From positions 2,418,001-2,482,000 of the forward strand of contig NZ_JQNL01000001.1 in assembly GCF_000745235.1 (NCBI RefSeq): 64,000 nt of DNA, written 5' to 3'. A program made the position numbers and the translations under genes. Below, one piece after another: positions 1-8,034 of this stretch. The notes beneath the pieces were generated by a model, which was not told where the DNA came from, ran no database searches, and was given only the letters and a program-made list of their open reading frames with translations. Source of the stretch: Luteibacter mycovicinus (GTDB taxonomy: Bacteria; Pseudomonadota; Gammaproteobacteria; Xanthomonadales; Rhodanobacteraceae). Within the stretch, counting starts at the first letter, position 1, and each line of letters opens with the position of its first letter.

Positions 1-3000
1 AGTCGCGCGGTGCGACCGGTTCGATTTCGCGACGCAGGCGCCCGATGGTGTACCGATGGATACGTGCGAGCAGATGACGCTCGCACCACTCGGTGTCCGT
101 CACGCCGGGCGAGAACGGCCCGCGCATGACGTAGCCCTCGGTTTCCAGCGAGGTCAGCGCGAGATCCACGTCGCTTGTGGAGACCCCGAGCGATGAAGCA
201 AGCACACCCGCCGGGACCGGGCCGAGACCGCCGAGGCGTCCGCGTACCAGATCGATCAGCGCCGATTCGGGCGTCCACAGCGGCGACTCGAACTCGGCCG
301 GCGCGGCAATGGCGGGTGTCAGTCTGGCGTCCGGGTGGATGGCGCGCCACGCGGGCAGGCGTTCCGCCGCGACCCACAGGGTCGTGGTGCCGGTCGACAA
401 GGCCGTCGCGCGCGCATCTTTCGCCAGTGCGGCGAGCAGCTTCGCCCAGCTCGTGTTTTGCGACACTTCCGCCTCGGTCACCGCGCCGAGCTGCACCAGC
501 GCCTCATGCATCTCATCGGCACTGCGCGCCTCCGGCCATGCTTCCTCGCGCACCGACGCGATGGCGTCCGCGTCGAGCCGGCCGAGATCGTCGGCGGTCT
601 CGGCATCGTTCCAGCGCCGCGACTGCACGGCCTGCGTACGACGCTCCTCCAGCGGCGCGTCGTCGAGGAAGGCGTAGGGGGCGGCGCTAAGCACCTCGGC
701 GGCCAGGGGCGACGGTGTGGCGAGGTCGCGCGCCACCATCCTGATCGCTCCCGATTCGAGGCCGCGAAGTATCGTCAGCCATCCTTCGCTGTCCATCGCT
801 TCATGCAGGCAGTCTTCCAGCGTCTGCTTCACCAGCGGATGGTCGGGCACTTCCCGCTCGCCGACCAGATTTTCCGCGCAGGCGACCTGATCGGGGAACA
901 CCGTGGCCAGCAGATCTTCGCTTTTCATCCGCTGCAATTGCGGTGCGACTTTCCTGCCGCCGGTGAAGCGTGGCAACGCCAGCGCGGTGGTCGCGTTCCA
1001 GCGCCAGCGCACACCGAACAGCGGCGCATCGAGCAAGGCCTGGATCAGCACGTGCTCCGCCGAATTCGAGTGCAGGTAACGCGCGACTTCATCGAGCGGG
1101 AAGCTGTGGCTGGTCGACAACGAAAGCACGATGGCGTCTTCGGTGGCGGCCGCCTGCAGTTCGAAATTGAACTTGCGGCAGAAACGTTTGCGCAGGGCGA
1201 GGCCCCACGCCCGGTTGATCCGGCTGCCGTAAGGCGTGTGAATGATCAGCTGCGTGCCGCCGGATTCGTCGAAAAAACGCTCCATGACCAGCGTTTCGCG
1301 GGTAGGCAACGCACCCAGCGCCGCGCGTGCACGGAACAGGTAGTCCACGATCTGTTCCGCGGCCGCTTTCGACAGGCCGAGGTCGGACATCAGCCAGTCG
1401 AGCGCGCCCTCGCGACCGCCTTCGTCGAACTTCGCCGAGATGTCGGTACGCAGGCGCGACACACCGATGGACAGCTCATCGGTACGGCCCGGTGCCTCGC
1501 CCAGCCAGAACGGAATGTTCGGCGGCTGCCCTTGCGCATCCTCGACGCGCAGGCGGCCCATCTCCACGCGGATGATCCGGTAGGAACGGTTGCCCAGCTG
1601 GAAGACGTCGCCCGCGAGGCTCTCCACGGCGAAGTCTTCGTTGACGGTGCCGACCACGGTCGCTTGCGGTTCCAGCATGACGTTGTAATCGCCCGTCTCG
1701 GGGATCGTACCGCCCGAGGTCACGGCGGTCAGCCGGGCACCTCGACGCTCACGCAGGCGTTTGTTGACCGCGTCGCGATGAATGTACGACCCCCGCGGGC
1801 CCACGCGCGTGGTGAAGCCTTCGGCCAGCATGCGCACGGTCTCGTCGAAGGTGGTCCGGCTCAGTTCGCGGAAGGGATACGCGCGACGGATGAGATCGTA
1901 CAAGGCGTCCTCGTCCCATTCCTGGCACGACACTTCGGCGACGATCTGCTGGGCCAGGACGTCGAGTGGCTCGTGCGGCATGATCAGCGCGTCGAGCTCG
2001 CCGCGGCGTACGCAATCCAGCAGCGCCGTGCACTCGATCAGGTCGTCACGCGACGTGGGGAACAGCCGGGCTTTCGGGGTGCCACCGACGTTATGGCTGG
2101 CCCGGCCCGCGCGTTGCAGAAACGCCGCGATCGAGCGCGGCGACGCGATCTGGCAGACCAGATCGATGTCGCCGATATCGATACCCAGCTCGAGCGACGC
2201 GGTCGCCACCAGGGCGCGCAACTCACCTTTCTTCAGGCGTTGCTCGGCGTCGAGACGCTGATCGCGCGACAGGCTGCCATGGTGCGCCGTCACCGCGTCG
2301 CGGCCCAGCCGCTCGGAGAGATGGCGCGAGAGACGTTCGGCCATGCGCCGCGTATTGACGAAAATCAGGGTGGTGCGGTGCTGCTCGATCAGGTTGGCCA
2401 GCCGGTTGTAGACCAGCTCCCACATGTCGTTGGACATCACCGCTTCGAGTGGTACGGGCGGTACTTCGAGGGCGAGGTCGCGCTTGCGCGCATGCCCGAT
2501 GTCGATGATGGCGCAGTCGTCGTGCGCGCCCCCGGTCAGAAAGGCGGCGACCTTCTCGATCGGCTTCTGCGTAGCGGACAGGCCGATACGCGTAATGCGA
2601 CGCTGCGCGAGCGCTTCCAGCCGCTCCAGCGATACCGCCATATGACTGCCGCGCTTGCTCGCGGCCACCGCGTGGATCTCGTCCACGATGACCTCGCGCA
2701 CGTCGCGCAGCATCGTCCGGCCCGAGTCGGAGCCCAGCAGTACGTAGAGCGATTCCGGCGTGGTCACCAGGATGTGCGGCGGCCGGCGCTTCATGCGCTC
2801 GCGGTCCGACGACGGGGTGTCGCCGGTGCGTACCGCGGTGCGGATCTCGAGGTCGGGCAGGCCTTGCTGGCGCAACTGCTCGCGAATGCCCGCCAGGGGC
2901 GCCTCGAGGTTGATCCGGATGTCGTTCGACAGGGCCTTGAGCGGCGAGACGTACAGGATGGTGGTGCGGTCGCGCAGACCGCCGTCACGCACGCCTTCGC

Positions 3001-3202
3001 GCACCAGCGCGTCGATGGCGGAAAGGAAGGCGGTCAGTGTCTTGCCCGAACCCGTGGGCGCGGCGACCAGCGTCGGGCGCCCCGAGCGGATCGCCGGCCA
3101 CGCGGCGACCTGCGCCTCCGTGGGCGCCGGAAACGTGTTCGCGAACCAGGCCGCGACGGCCGGATGAAAAGCGGCGAGCGGCGTCGACTTTTGTGAATTC
3201 AT
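1..3202 (-). CDS. lhr: Lhr-family ATP-dependent DNA/RNA helicase (partial, C-terminus beyond left edge)
   Basis: The minus frame is open from an ATG at 3202 to the window edge, giving 1067 codons without a stop. Residues 48-55 carry the Walker A motif (APTGSGKT). A DEIH box follows near residue 170, then the SAT motif III and a motif VI of the QRAGRASH type. After the two RecA lobes come the winged-helix and Lhr-core regions typical of the large-helicase-related family. Lhr proteins are usually 1400-1500 residues, so about 350-400 residues lie outside the window. Lhr is an ATP-driven 3'-5' translocase with a role in DNA repair. The start is chosen because the protein begins just ahead of the Q-motif region, and the divergent GH3 gene begins only 130 bp away. 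A very long open frame on the opposite strand is a shadow of this gene. Confidence 0.93.
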   Translation of the reverse strand, partial: MNSQKSTPLAAFHPAVAAWFANTFPAPTEAQVAAWPAIRSGRPTLVAAPTGSGKTLTAFLSAIDALVREGVRDGGLRDRTTILYVSPLKALSNDIRINLEAPLAGIREQLRQQGLPDLEIRTAVRTGDTPSSDRERMKRRPPHILVTTPESLYVLLGSDSGRTMLRDVREVIVDEIHAVAASKRGSHMAVSLERLEALAQRRITRIGLSATQKPIEKVAAFLTGGAHDDCAIIDIGHARKRDLALEVPPVPLEAVMSNDMWELVYNRLANLIEQHRTTLIFVNTRRMAERLSRHLSERLGRDAVTAHHGSLSRDQRLDAEQRLKKGELRALVATASLELGIDIGDIDLVCQIASPRSIAAFLQRAGRASHNVGGTPKARLFPTSRDDLIECTALLDCVRRGELDALIMPHEPLDVLAQQIVAEVSCQEWDEDALYDLIRRAYPFRELSRTTFDETVRMLAEGFTTRVGPRGSYIHRDAVNKRLRERRGARLTAVTSGGTIPETGDYNVMLEPQATVVGTVNEDFAVESLAGDVFQLGNRSYRIIRVEMGRLRVEDAQGQPPNIPFWLGEAPGRTDELSIGVSRLRTDISAKFDEGGREGALDWLMSDLGLSKAAAEQIVDYLFRARAALGALPTRETLVMERFFDESGGTQLIIHTPYGSRINRAWGLALRKRFCRKFNFELQAAATEDAIVLSLSTSHSFPLDEVARYLHSNSAEHVLIQALLDAPLFGVRWRWNATTALALPRFTGGRKVAPQLQRMKSEDLLATVFPDQVACAENLVGEREVPDHPLVKQTLEDCLHEAMDSEGWLTILRGLESGAIRMVARDLATPSPLAAEVLSAAPYAFLDDAPLEERRTQAVQSRRWNDAETADDLGRLDADAIASVREEAWPEARSADEMHEALVQLGAVTEAEVSQNTSWAKLLAALAKDARATALSTGTTTLWVAAERLPAWRAIHPDARLTPAIAAPAEFESPLWTPESALIDLVRGRLGGLGPVPAGVLASSLGVSTSDVDLALTSLETEGYVMRGPFSPGVTDTEWCERHLLARIHRYTIGRLRREIEPVAPRD

Positions 3203-3332
3203 TGAACCACTTAAGTGGGGGCCGACGGCTTGCCGGACAAGCCTTTAGACTAACCCTCACCCGTCTCGCCGGTTGCGATGAAAACGTTACTTGGCGATGG
3301 TTGCTCGTTTCCCCCGGATCGAATGGAAAACC

Positions 3333-5549
3333 ATGTCCGATATCGCGCGCCGCTCCGCCCTCGCCTTCGCCGTCGCCGCGGGCCTCTCCGCCTCTGTCAG
3401 CGCCGCCACGCCGCCCGGGCGCCCTTGGATGGACCGCTCGCTGTCGCCGGACCGCCGTGCCGAGCTGCTGGTCTCGGCCATGACCGACGATGAGAAATTC
3501 CGCATCATCCGTTCGGACTTCGGCCTGGCCAGCGACAAGCATGGCGTGCCCGAGGGTGCGGTCGGCGGTGCCGGCTACGTCCCGGCCCTGCCCCGCCTCG
3601 GTCTGCCCGCCATCAACGAAACGGATGCCGGCCTCGGCGTGAACAAGCCCGGCATCGACGGTAAGGGCGCGATCTCGCTGCCGGCCGGCCTTGCCACCGC
3701 GGCCAGTTTCGATACGGCCATCGCCCATGCCGGCGGTCGGATGATCGGTGGCGAAGCGCGCGGCAAGGGCTACGGCGTGCTTCTGTCCGGCGGCGTGAAC
3801 CTCGTGCGCGACCCGCGCAACGGCCGCAACTTCGAATACGCGGGTGAAGACCCGGTGCTCGCCGGCACCATCGTCGGTGCGACCGTGAAGGGTGTGCAGG
3901 AGGCGAAGATCGTCGCGACGGTGAAGCACTTCGCCATCAACGACCTCGAGACCGGCCGCAACACGCACAGCGCCGAGATCGACCCGGTCGCCCTGCGCGA
4001 GTCCGATCTGCTGGCCTTCCAGATCGCCATCGCCCACGGGGATCCCGCCTCGGTGATGTCTTCGTACAACCGCATCAACGGCACCTTCGCGGGCGAGCAC
4101 GACTGGCTGCTCAACCAGGTGCTGAAGCAGGAATGGGGCTTCAAGGGCTTCGTCATGTCCGACTGGGGCGGCGTTCACAGCGGCGCCAAGGCCGCGCTGG
4201 CCGGTCTGGATCAGGAATCGGCGGGCGAGGTGTTCGACAAGGAAGTGTTCTTCGATCAGCCGCTGCGGAAGGCCGTCGCCTCGGGCGAGGTGCCGAAGGC
4301 GCGGCTGGACGACATGGCGAAGCGGATCATGCGCAGCCTGTTCGCCCACGGCGTCATCGACGACCCGATCCCCACCAGGGCGACGAAGCCGGTCCCCTAC
4401 GTGGCCGACCGTCGCATCGCTCGTGACGGTCTGGAAGCCGGCGCGGTCCTGCTGCGCAACGAGGGTGGCCTGCTGCCGCTGTCGCGCAAGGGCCAGTCGG
4501 TCGTGGTGATCGGTGCCCACGCCGACAAGGGCGTGCTCGCGGGCGGTGGTTCGTCGACCGTCACCGATGAAGGCGGCGATCCGGTGCCGGGCCTGGAGCC
4601 CACGGGCTGGCCGGGTCCCGTGCGCTATCACGCCTCCGCGCCGCTGACTTTCATGAAGCAGCTGGGCGAGAAGGTCAGCTTCGACGCCGGCACCGATGCC
4701 GCGGCCGCCGCGAAGGCCGCCGCGTCCGCCGACGTGGCGGTGGTCTTCGTCAGCAAGTGGGCTGCCGAATCGTATGACGCGCCAGACATGGGGCTTTCCG
4801 CCGCCGATAACGCCCTGGTCGCCGCCGTGGCGAAAGCCAATCCGAAGACCGTCGTCGTGCTGGAAACCAATGGCGCGGTGAAGATGCCGTGGCTCGACAG
4901 CGTCGGCGGTGTGCTGCAGGCCTGGTACCCGGGCTCGGGCGGCGGCGATGCGATCGCGCGCCTGCTGTACGGCGAGGTCTCGCCCTCGGGTCGTCTGCCG
5001 GTCAGCTGGCCGAAGGACGAATCGCAGCTGCCGCGCCCGGTGATTCAGGCGGCTGGCCTGGGTAACAAGGACGCGCCGGCGGACAGCATCGACTACAACA
5101 TCGAAGGGGCCGATGTCGGCTACCGCTGGTTCGAGAAGACGAAGCGCGAGCCGCTGTTCGCTTTCGGCTACGGCCTGACCTACTCGAGCTTCGCCTACAG
5201 CGACTTCGCGGTCGATAAGGACGCGAAGGGCAACCCGGTGGCGCATGTCACGGTGAAGAACACCGGCAAGGTCGCCGCCGCCGATGTGCCGCAGATCTAC
5301 GTCACCGCGCCCGATGCGGCCACGCGCCGTCTGGCCGGGTGGAGCAAGGTCGCGCTCGGGCCGGGTGCGAGCCGTCGCGTCGACATCCCGCTCGAGCCGC
5401 TCGCGCTGGCGCGCTACGACAACGCCGGCAAGCGCTGGCGCGTGGCGCCCGGTGCTTACACCGTGCGGCTCGCCCGCTCGGCGACGGATGTTGCCGGCGA
5501 GAAGGTCGTGACGATCGGTGAGAGCTTTCCGGTCGTCAAGGCACCCTGA
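3333..5549 (+). CDS. Secreted glycoside hydrolase family 3 beta-glucosidase-like enzyme
   Basis: This 738-residue protein hydrolyses beta-linked glucosides or xylosides, probably in the periplasm or outside the cell. The first 25 or so residues form a signal peptide ending SVSAA. The GH3 N-terminal barrel holds the KHFAIND block and the nucleophile motif VMSDWGG, with the predicted catalytic Asp at residue 277. The GH3 C-terminal alpha/beta sandwich follows, with the GGGSS loop, and the protein ends in a fibronectin-III-like domain (PQIYVT near the C-terminus). The length suits the family. An ATG 42 bp upstream is open, but the start at 3333 gives a clean signal peptide. It is divergent from lhr and followed by a barrel protein gene about 100 bp downstream. 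The exact substrate cannot be read from sequence. Confidence 0.92.
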   Translation: MSDIARRSALAFAVAAGLSASVSAATPPGRPWMDRSLSPDRRAELLVSAMTDDEKFRIIRSDFGLASDKHGVPEGAVGGAGYVPALPRLGLPAINETDAGLGVNKPGIDGKGAISLPAGLATAASFDTAIAHAGGRMIGGEARGKGYGVLLSGGVNLVRDPRNGRNFEYAGEDPVLAGTIVGATVKGVQEAKIVATVKHFAINDLETGRNTHSAEIDPVALRESDLLAFQIAIAHGDPASVMSSYNRINGTFAGEHDWLLNQVLKQEWGFKGFVMSDWGGVHSGAKAALAGLDQESAGEVFDKEVFFDQPLRKAVASGEVPKARLDDMAKRIMRSLFAHGVIDDPIPTRATKPVPYVADRRIARDGLEAGAVLLRNEGGLLPLSRKGQSVVVIGAHADKGVLAGGGSSTVTDEGGDPVPGLEPTGWPGPVRYHASAPLTFMKQLGEKVSFDAGTDAAAAAKAAASADVAVVFVSKWAAESYDAPDMGLSAADNALVAAVAKANPKTVVVLETNGAVKMPWLDSVGGVLQAWYPGSGGGDAIARLLYGEVSPSGRLPVSWPKDESQLPRPVIQAAGLGNKDAPADSIDYNIEGADVGYRWFEKTKREPLFAFGYGLTYSSFAYSDFAVDKDAKGNPVAHVTVKNTGKVAAADVPQIYVTAPDAATRRLAGWSKVALGPGASRRVDIPLEPLALARYDNAGKRWRVAPGAYTVRLARSATDVAGEKVVTIGESFPVVKAP

Positions 5550-5572
5550 GGTCGGCGAAGGGGCGAGGCGCT

Positions 5573-5636
5573 GGTGGGAGCCGGCGCTGCTGGGGAGCCC
5601 GGTCGCGACGGCCTGCACGGCGTCGCGACACCCGAT
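5573..5636. repeat. Degenerate REP-like palindromic element
   Basis: The GH3-barrel intergenic region holds a GGTGGGAGCCGGCGC-type head. It is followed by two copies of the palindrome GTCGCGAC at 5602-5609 and 5622-5629. This resembles the REP elements of pseudomonads and xanthomonads in base composition and in its place just after a stop codon. It is less regular than the two GTAG elements further right, so it may be a decayed copy. Confidence 0.4.
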
Positions 5637-5651
5637 CGCCAAAATGCACGC

Positions 5652-6428
5652 ATGAACCTGCGCCCCGTCCTCACCGCCGCTTTACTCCTGTCTCTCGCCG
5701 GTCCGGCGTTCGCCGATCCGCCGGACTTCGACCGTCCCGGCGCCGGCTTCGCCACCAGCGTCCTCCCCGCCGGCACGCTGGCGCTCGAACAGGGCCTGCC
5801 GACCTACGAACGCCAGCGTCAGGACGGCTATCTCGATCGCACGTACACCGCCGATAGCCTCATCCGCATCGGCCTCGGTGGTCCGGCTGAATTCCAGGTC
5901 GGTGGCTCCGCGTGGAACCGTCTGGAAGAACGCGGCATGGGCTCGCGTCGCCATGCCGTCGGCCACGGCGACACCAACGTCGGTGTGAAGATCGCACCGG
6001 GTGGCTCGTCCGATAGCGGCAACGGCTTCAGCTGGGCCGCGCTGGCCAACGTCACCTTCGCCAACGGCGACGAGGATTTCGGCAACGGCGCGAAGCAGTA
6101 CAGCCTGGGCGCGACCGGCCAGTGGCAGCCGGACGACAACCACCAGAATACGCTTTACGCCAATGTCGACCGCCTCAAGGGCAGGAACAGCTGGACGCTG
6201 GCACCGACGTTCGGCCGCAAGTTCGGTGAAAACTGGATGGCCTACCTCGAAGCCGACGCCATTCACGACGCCGAGGACGGCAACGAACTGCAGGCCGGTG
6301 GCGGTGTGGCCTACACCATCGGCGACCATGCGCAACTGGATGCGTATGCCCTGCATCGCATCGGCGGCCACGGTCCTTCCTTCATCGGCGGCCTGGGAAT
6401 TTCCGTCTTCTTCGGCAAGAAGGCCTAA
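5652..6428 (+). CDS. Outer-membrane beta-barrel protein, phenol-degradation MetA-like family
   Basis: The protein has 258 residues. A signal peptide covers residues 1-19 (cleavage after PAFA). The rest alternates short polar turns and amphipathic strands with many Gly, Asn and aromatic residues, and ends in a strand close to the C-terminus (GLGISVFFGKKA). This matches the small transporter-like barrels of the MetA-pathway phenol-degradation family (PF13557 type), whose members are usually annotated as 'transporter' without a proven substrate. The start at 5652 is preferred over an upstream in-frame ATG because it opens directly into the signal peptide. Its stop overlaps the stop of the small convergent gene by 3 bp. 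Function is inferred from fold only. Confidence 0.75.
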   Translation: MNLRPVLTAALLLSLAGPAFADPPDFDRPGAGFATSVLPAGTLALEQGLPTYERQRQDGYLDRTYTADSLIRIGLGGPAEFQVGGSAWNRLEERGMGSRRHAVGHGDTNVGVKIAPGGSSDSGNGFSWAALANVTFANGDEDFGNGAKQYSLGATGQWQPDDNHQNTLYANVDRLKGRNSWTLAPTFGRKFGENWMAYLEADAIHDAEDGNELQAGGGVAYTIGDHAQLDAYALHRIGGHGPSFIGGLGISVFFGKKA

Positions 6429-6592
6429 GGCGATCGATTGGCTCGCCGCATGGCGCGTATCACCAGCGCCGTGCCGACCAGACCGATCAGCAGCCCGACT
6501 CCGCCGCCCCACAGCGAGCCCGGACGGTTGTCGATAAGGTAGCCAAGGCCGAAGCCCAGCAGCGCGAAGAGAGGAATCGGTAGGCAGCCCAT
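6425..6592 (-). CDS. Small two-helix membrane protein (55 aa)
   Basis: An ATG at 6592 opens a 55-codon frame. Residues 4-20 and 29-46 are hydrophobic and glycine-rich, separated by a short polar turn (DNRPGS), and the tail is basic (RRANRSP). This looks like a two-span inner-membrane miniprotein. It ends inside the stop region of the convergent barrel gene. A strong terminator lies 14 bp upstream of its start, so it must use a promoter very close to the ATG, be read through, or not be expressed. No clear Shine-Dalgarno sequence is visible. I do not recognise a named family. Confidence 0.55.
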   Translation of the reverse strand: MGCLPIPLFALLGFGLGYLIDNRPGSLWGGGVGLLIGLVGTALVIRAMRRANRSP

Positions 6593-6605
6593 GGGGCAAG
6601 CCTAC

Positions 6606-6643
6606 AAAAAAACATGGCCCTCGCGCTCACGCGGAGGGCCATG
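6606..6643 (-). terminator. Rho-independent terminator (minus strand)
   Basis: A perfect 10-bp stem (CATGGCCCTC at 6613-6622 pairing with 6634-6643) encloses an 11-nt loop that can extend the stem with GCG/CGC. On the minus strand it is followed directly by seven T residues (A-run at 6606-6612). There is no T-run on the plus side, so it acts on minus-strand transcription. The nearest minus-strand reading frame ends about 280 bp upstream. Confidence 0.85.
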
Positions 6644-6918
6644 ACGACCGTCCCTGGGTCGGGTGGTAAACCACCTGGATGCGGCCCGACGAAGCCGGCG
6701 CAGCACCACCGCCGATGAAGGGGGGGATCGATCCTGATTCTAGGGACAGACGGCATCCTGCCGTCGGATCGGTCATCGGCGATTCGTTAGTCCGTCGCGG
6801 CACGGGGCCGGTGGGACATGACGCTATCTTCCGTACCTGATCCGACGAGGGATATAGGAGGATTCTTAAAATTAGCACCGGATTGCCCTACACGGGCCGG
6901 GTGCTGCCCGCGCGGCGC
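6644..6918 (-). other. Non-coding stretch, possible small-RNA gene ending at the 6606-6643 terminator
   Basis: No convincing protein frame lies here. Minus-strand features line up as a possible RNA gene. A TAGAAT hexamer (complement of 6737-6742) could be a -10 box. It overlaps a 7-bp inverted repeat at 6749-6765 (GACGGCA/TGCCGTC). Downstream come hairpins such as GGTGG-TTTA-CCACC, and the strong terminator follows. A transcript of about 125 nt would result. It matches no RNA family I can name, so this is a suggestion only. Confidence 0.25.
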
Positions 6919-7113
6919 TCAGGCGGGCGAGCGACGACCGTGCGACGGATTCATCGATCCCGATCCCGACCGGCTGCCGTCCGAGCGCTCCTTGTGCTTG
7001 CTCGTCGCCGGCCGTGGTTGCGGCGGCGACAGAGCGACACCGCGGCTGGCCAGACTGCGCAGGCGAGCGGCGTCGGAGGATCCGTAGTCCCGTTGTCCCG
7101 GTGTGCGTTGCAT
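6919..7113 (-). CDS. Putative small basic protein (64 aa), unknown
   Basis: The frame starts at an ATG at 7113, preceded on the minus strand by GGCAGGAGA with a six-base spacer, which is a good ribosome binding site. The product is rich in Ser, Arg, Pro and Gly, polar and probably disordered, with no signal peptide, membrane segment or known motif. The low-complexity composition could equally come from a random frame in GC-rich DNA. The Shine-Dalgarno sequence is the main support. It would be read in the same direction as the terminator at 6606. Confidence 0.35.
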   Translation of the reverse strand: MQRTPGQRDYGSSDAARLRSLASRGVALSPPQPRPATSKHKERSDGSRSGSGSMNPSHGRRSPA

Positions 7114-7236
7114 CGATCGTCTCCTGCCGTACTTCCCACCCGAGTCGGCAGGTTGACCGCTCAGGAGGAAACTTTCGGTGGCAGGGCGGTGAACGTTCTG
7201 TGACAGCGTTTCAGGAGCCGTCGGCCGAAAAAGCCG

Positions 7237-8034
7237 TTAAGGCGATGTCGACGCCTTCGCCGGCATCCGTTCGATCAGTTCCGTCGCCAGGACGTCGTAA
7301 TTCTCATCGAAGTGGTGCGAACCGGGCTTCTTGTACACGGTGACGAACGCCGGCAGCCTGGGATCGGTGCAGCCGCTGTCGTCCGCGTCTTCCGTCCCGT
7401 AGTAGCACGCCATGGGCGGGTGGCCACCCAGCGCGGCCATGGGGGGGAACGCGTCCGTATGCACGACGGGATGCATCCACTGCATGAGATTGTGAGTGTG
7501 CGTCGTCCACCAGCCCTGCTGCATGTAGCCCTCGAGTTCGATCTCGAAGTTGACGTCGCGGCTGGCTGAAAGCAGAACCAGCTGGGTCAGCCTGGCCCGG
7601 TTGTCCGGCCTCAGCTTACCGACGATGGTCGGCAGCACGTCCGCCCCGAACGAGTACCCGATCAGCAGCACGCGCTGCTTGTTCCAGAGCTTGGTGTAAC
7701 GGTCCAGCAGCCCGTCGAGGTCATGGGCGGACTCATCCGGCGAGCGATAACGCCAGAAGTAGGTGAACGTGCTCACTCCCGCCACGGGCAGCCCCCGGCC
7801 GGTGAACACGGCACCCAGGCGCTGATCGAGATCCCACCAGCCGCCGTCACCGGAGTAGATGACGACGAGGAGATCCTCCTGGCCCCTGGGCGGCGCCGTC
7901 AGGGCGGGAAGTTCGACCGTGGACTTCTCCATGGACGCACGCGTCCACGGGTGCCATGCCAGCACGCCGAGCACGAGGAGGACGCCGATGGCGGACAGCA
8001 CATAACGCAGGGTTTTTTTCACGATCTTCCTCAC
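7237..8034 (-). CDS. VirJ/AcvB-domain protein, probable aminoacyl-phosphatidylglycerol hydrolase
   Basis: The protein has 265 residues from a GTG start that overlaps the mprF stop codon (GTGA), so the two are translationally coupled. One N-terminal membrane segment (about residues 8-26) anchors it for periplasmic exposure. An alpha/beta-hydrolase-like domain follows, with GDGGWWDLD at about 62-70 and a GYSFG nucleophile elbow (Ser128). A C-terminal GSHHFDE segment could supply the catalytic His. Known family members AcvB of Agrobacterium and PA0919 of Pseudomonas hydrolyse lysyl- or alanyl-PG made by the neighbouring synthase. The same job is inferred here from the pairing. It carries only the VirJ domain, whereas AcvB is roughly twice as long. 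The track-longest upstream ATG would run deep into mprF and is not used. Confidence 0.85.
   Translation of the reverse strand: MRKIVKKTLRYVLSAIGVLLVLGVLAWHPWTRASMEKSTVELPALTAPPRGQEDLLVVIYSGDGGWWDLDQRLGAVFTGRGLPVAGVSTFTYFWRYRSPDESAHDLDGLLDRYTKLWNKQRVLLIGYSFGADVLPTIVGKLRPDNRARLTQLVLLSASRDVNFEIELEGYMQQGWWTTHTHNLMQWMHPVVHTDAFPPMAALGGHPPMACYYGTEDADDSGCTDPRLPAFVTVYKKPGSHHFDENYDVLATELIERMPAKASTSP

Noticed and set aside
335..3196. 953-codon open frame on the plus strand
   Set aside because: It is antisense to lhr, whose helicase motifs are unmistakable on the minus strand. High GC keeps the opposite frame open.
6818..7343. Overlapping short open frames on both strands
   Set aside because: Apart from 6919-7113 none has a ribosome site or plausible composition.
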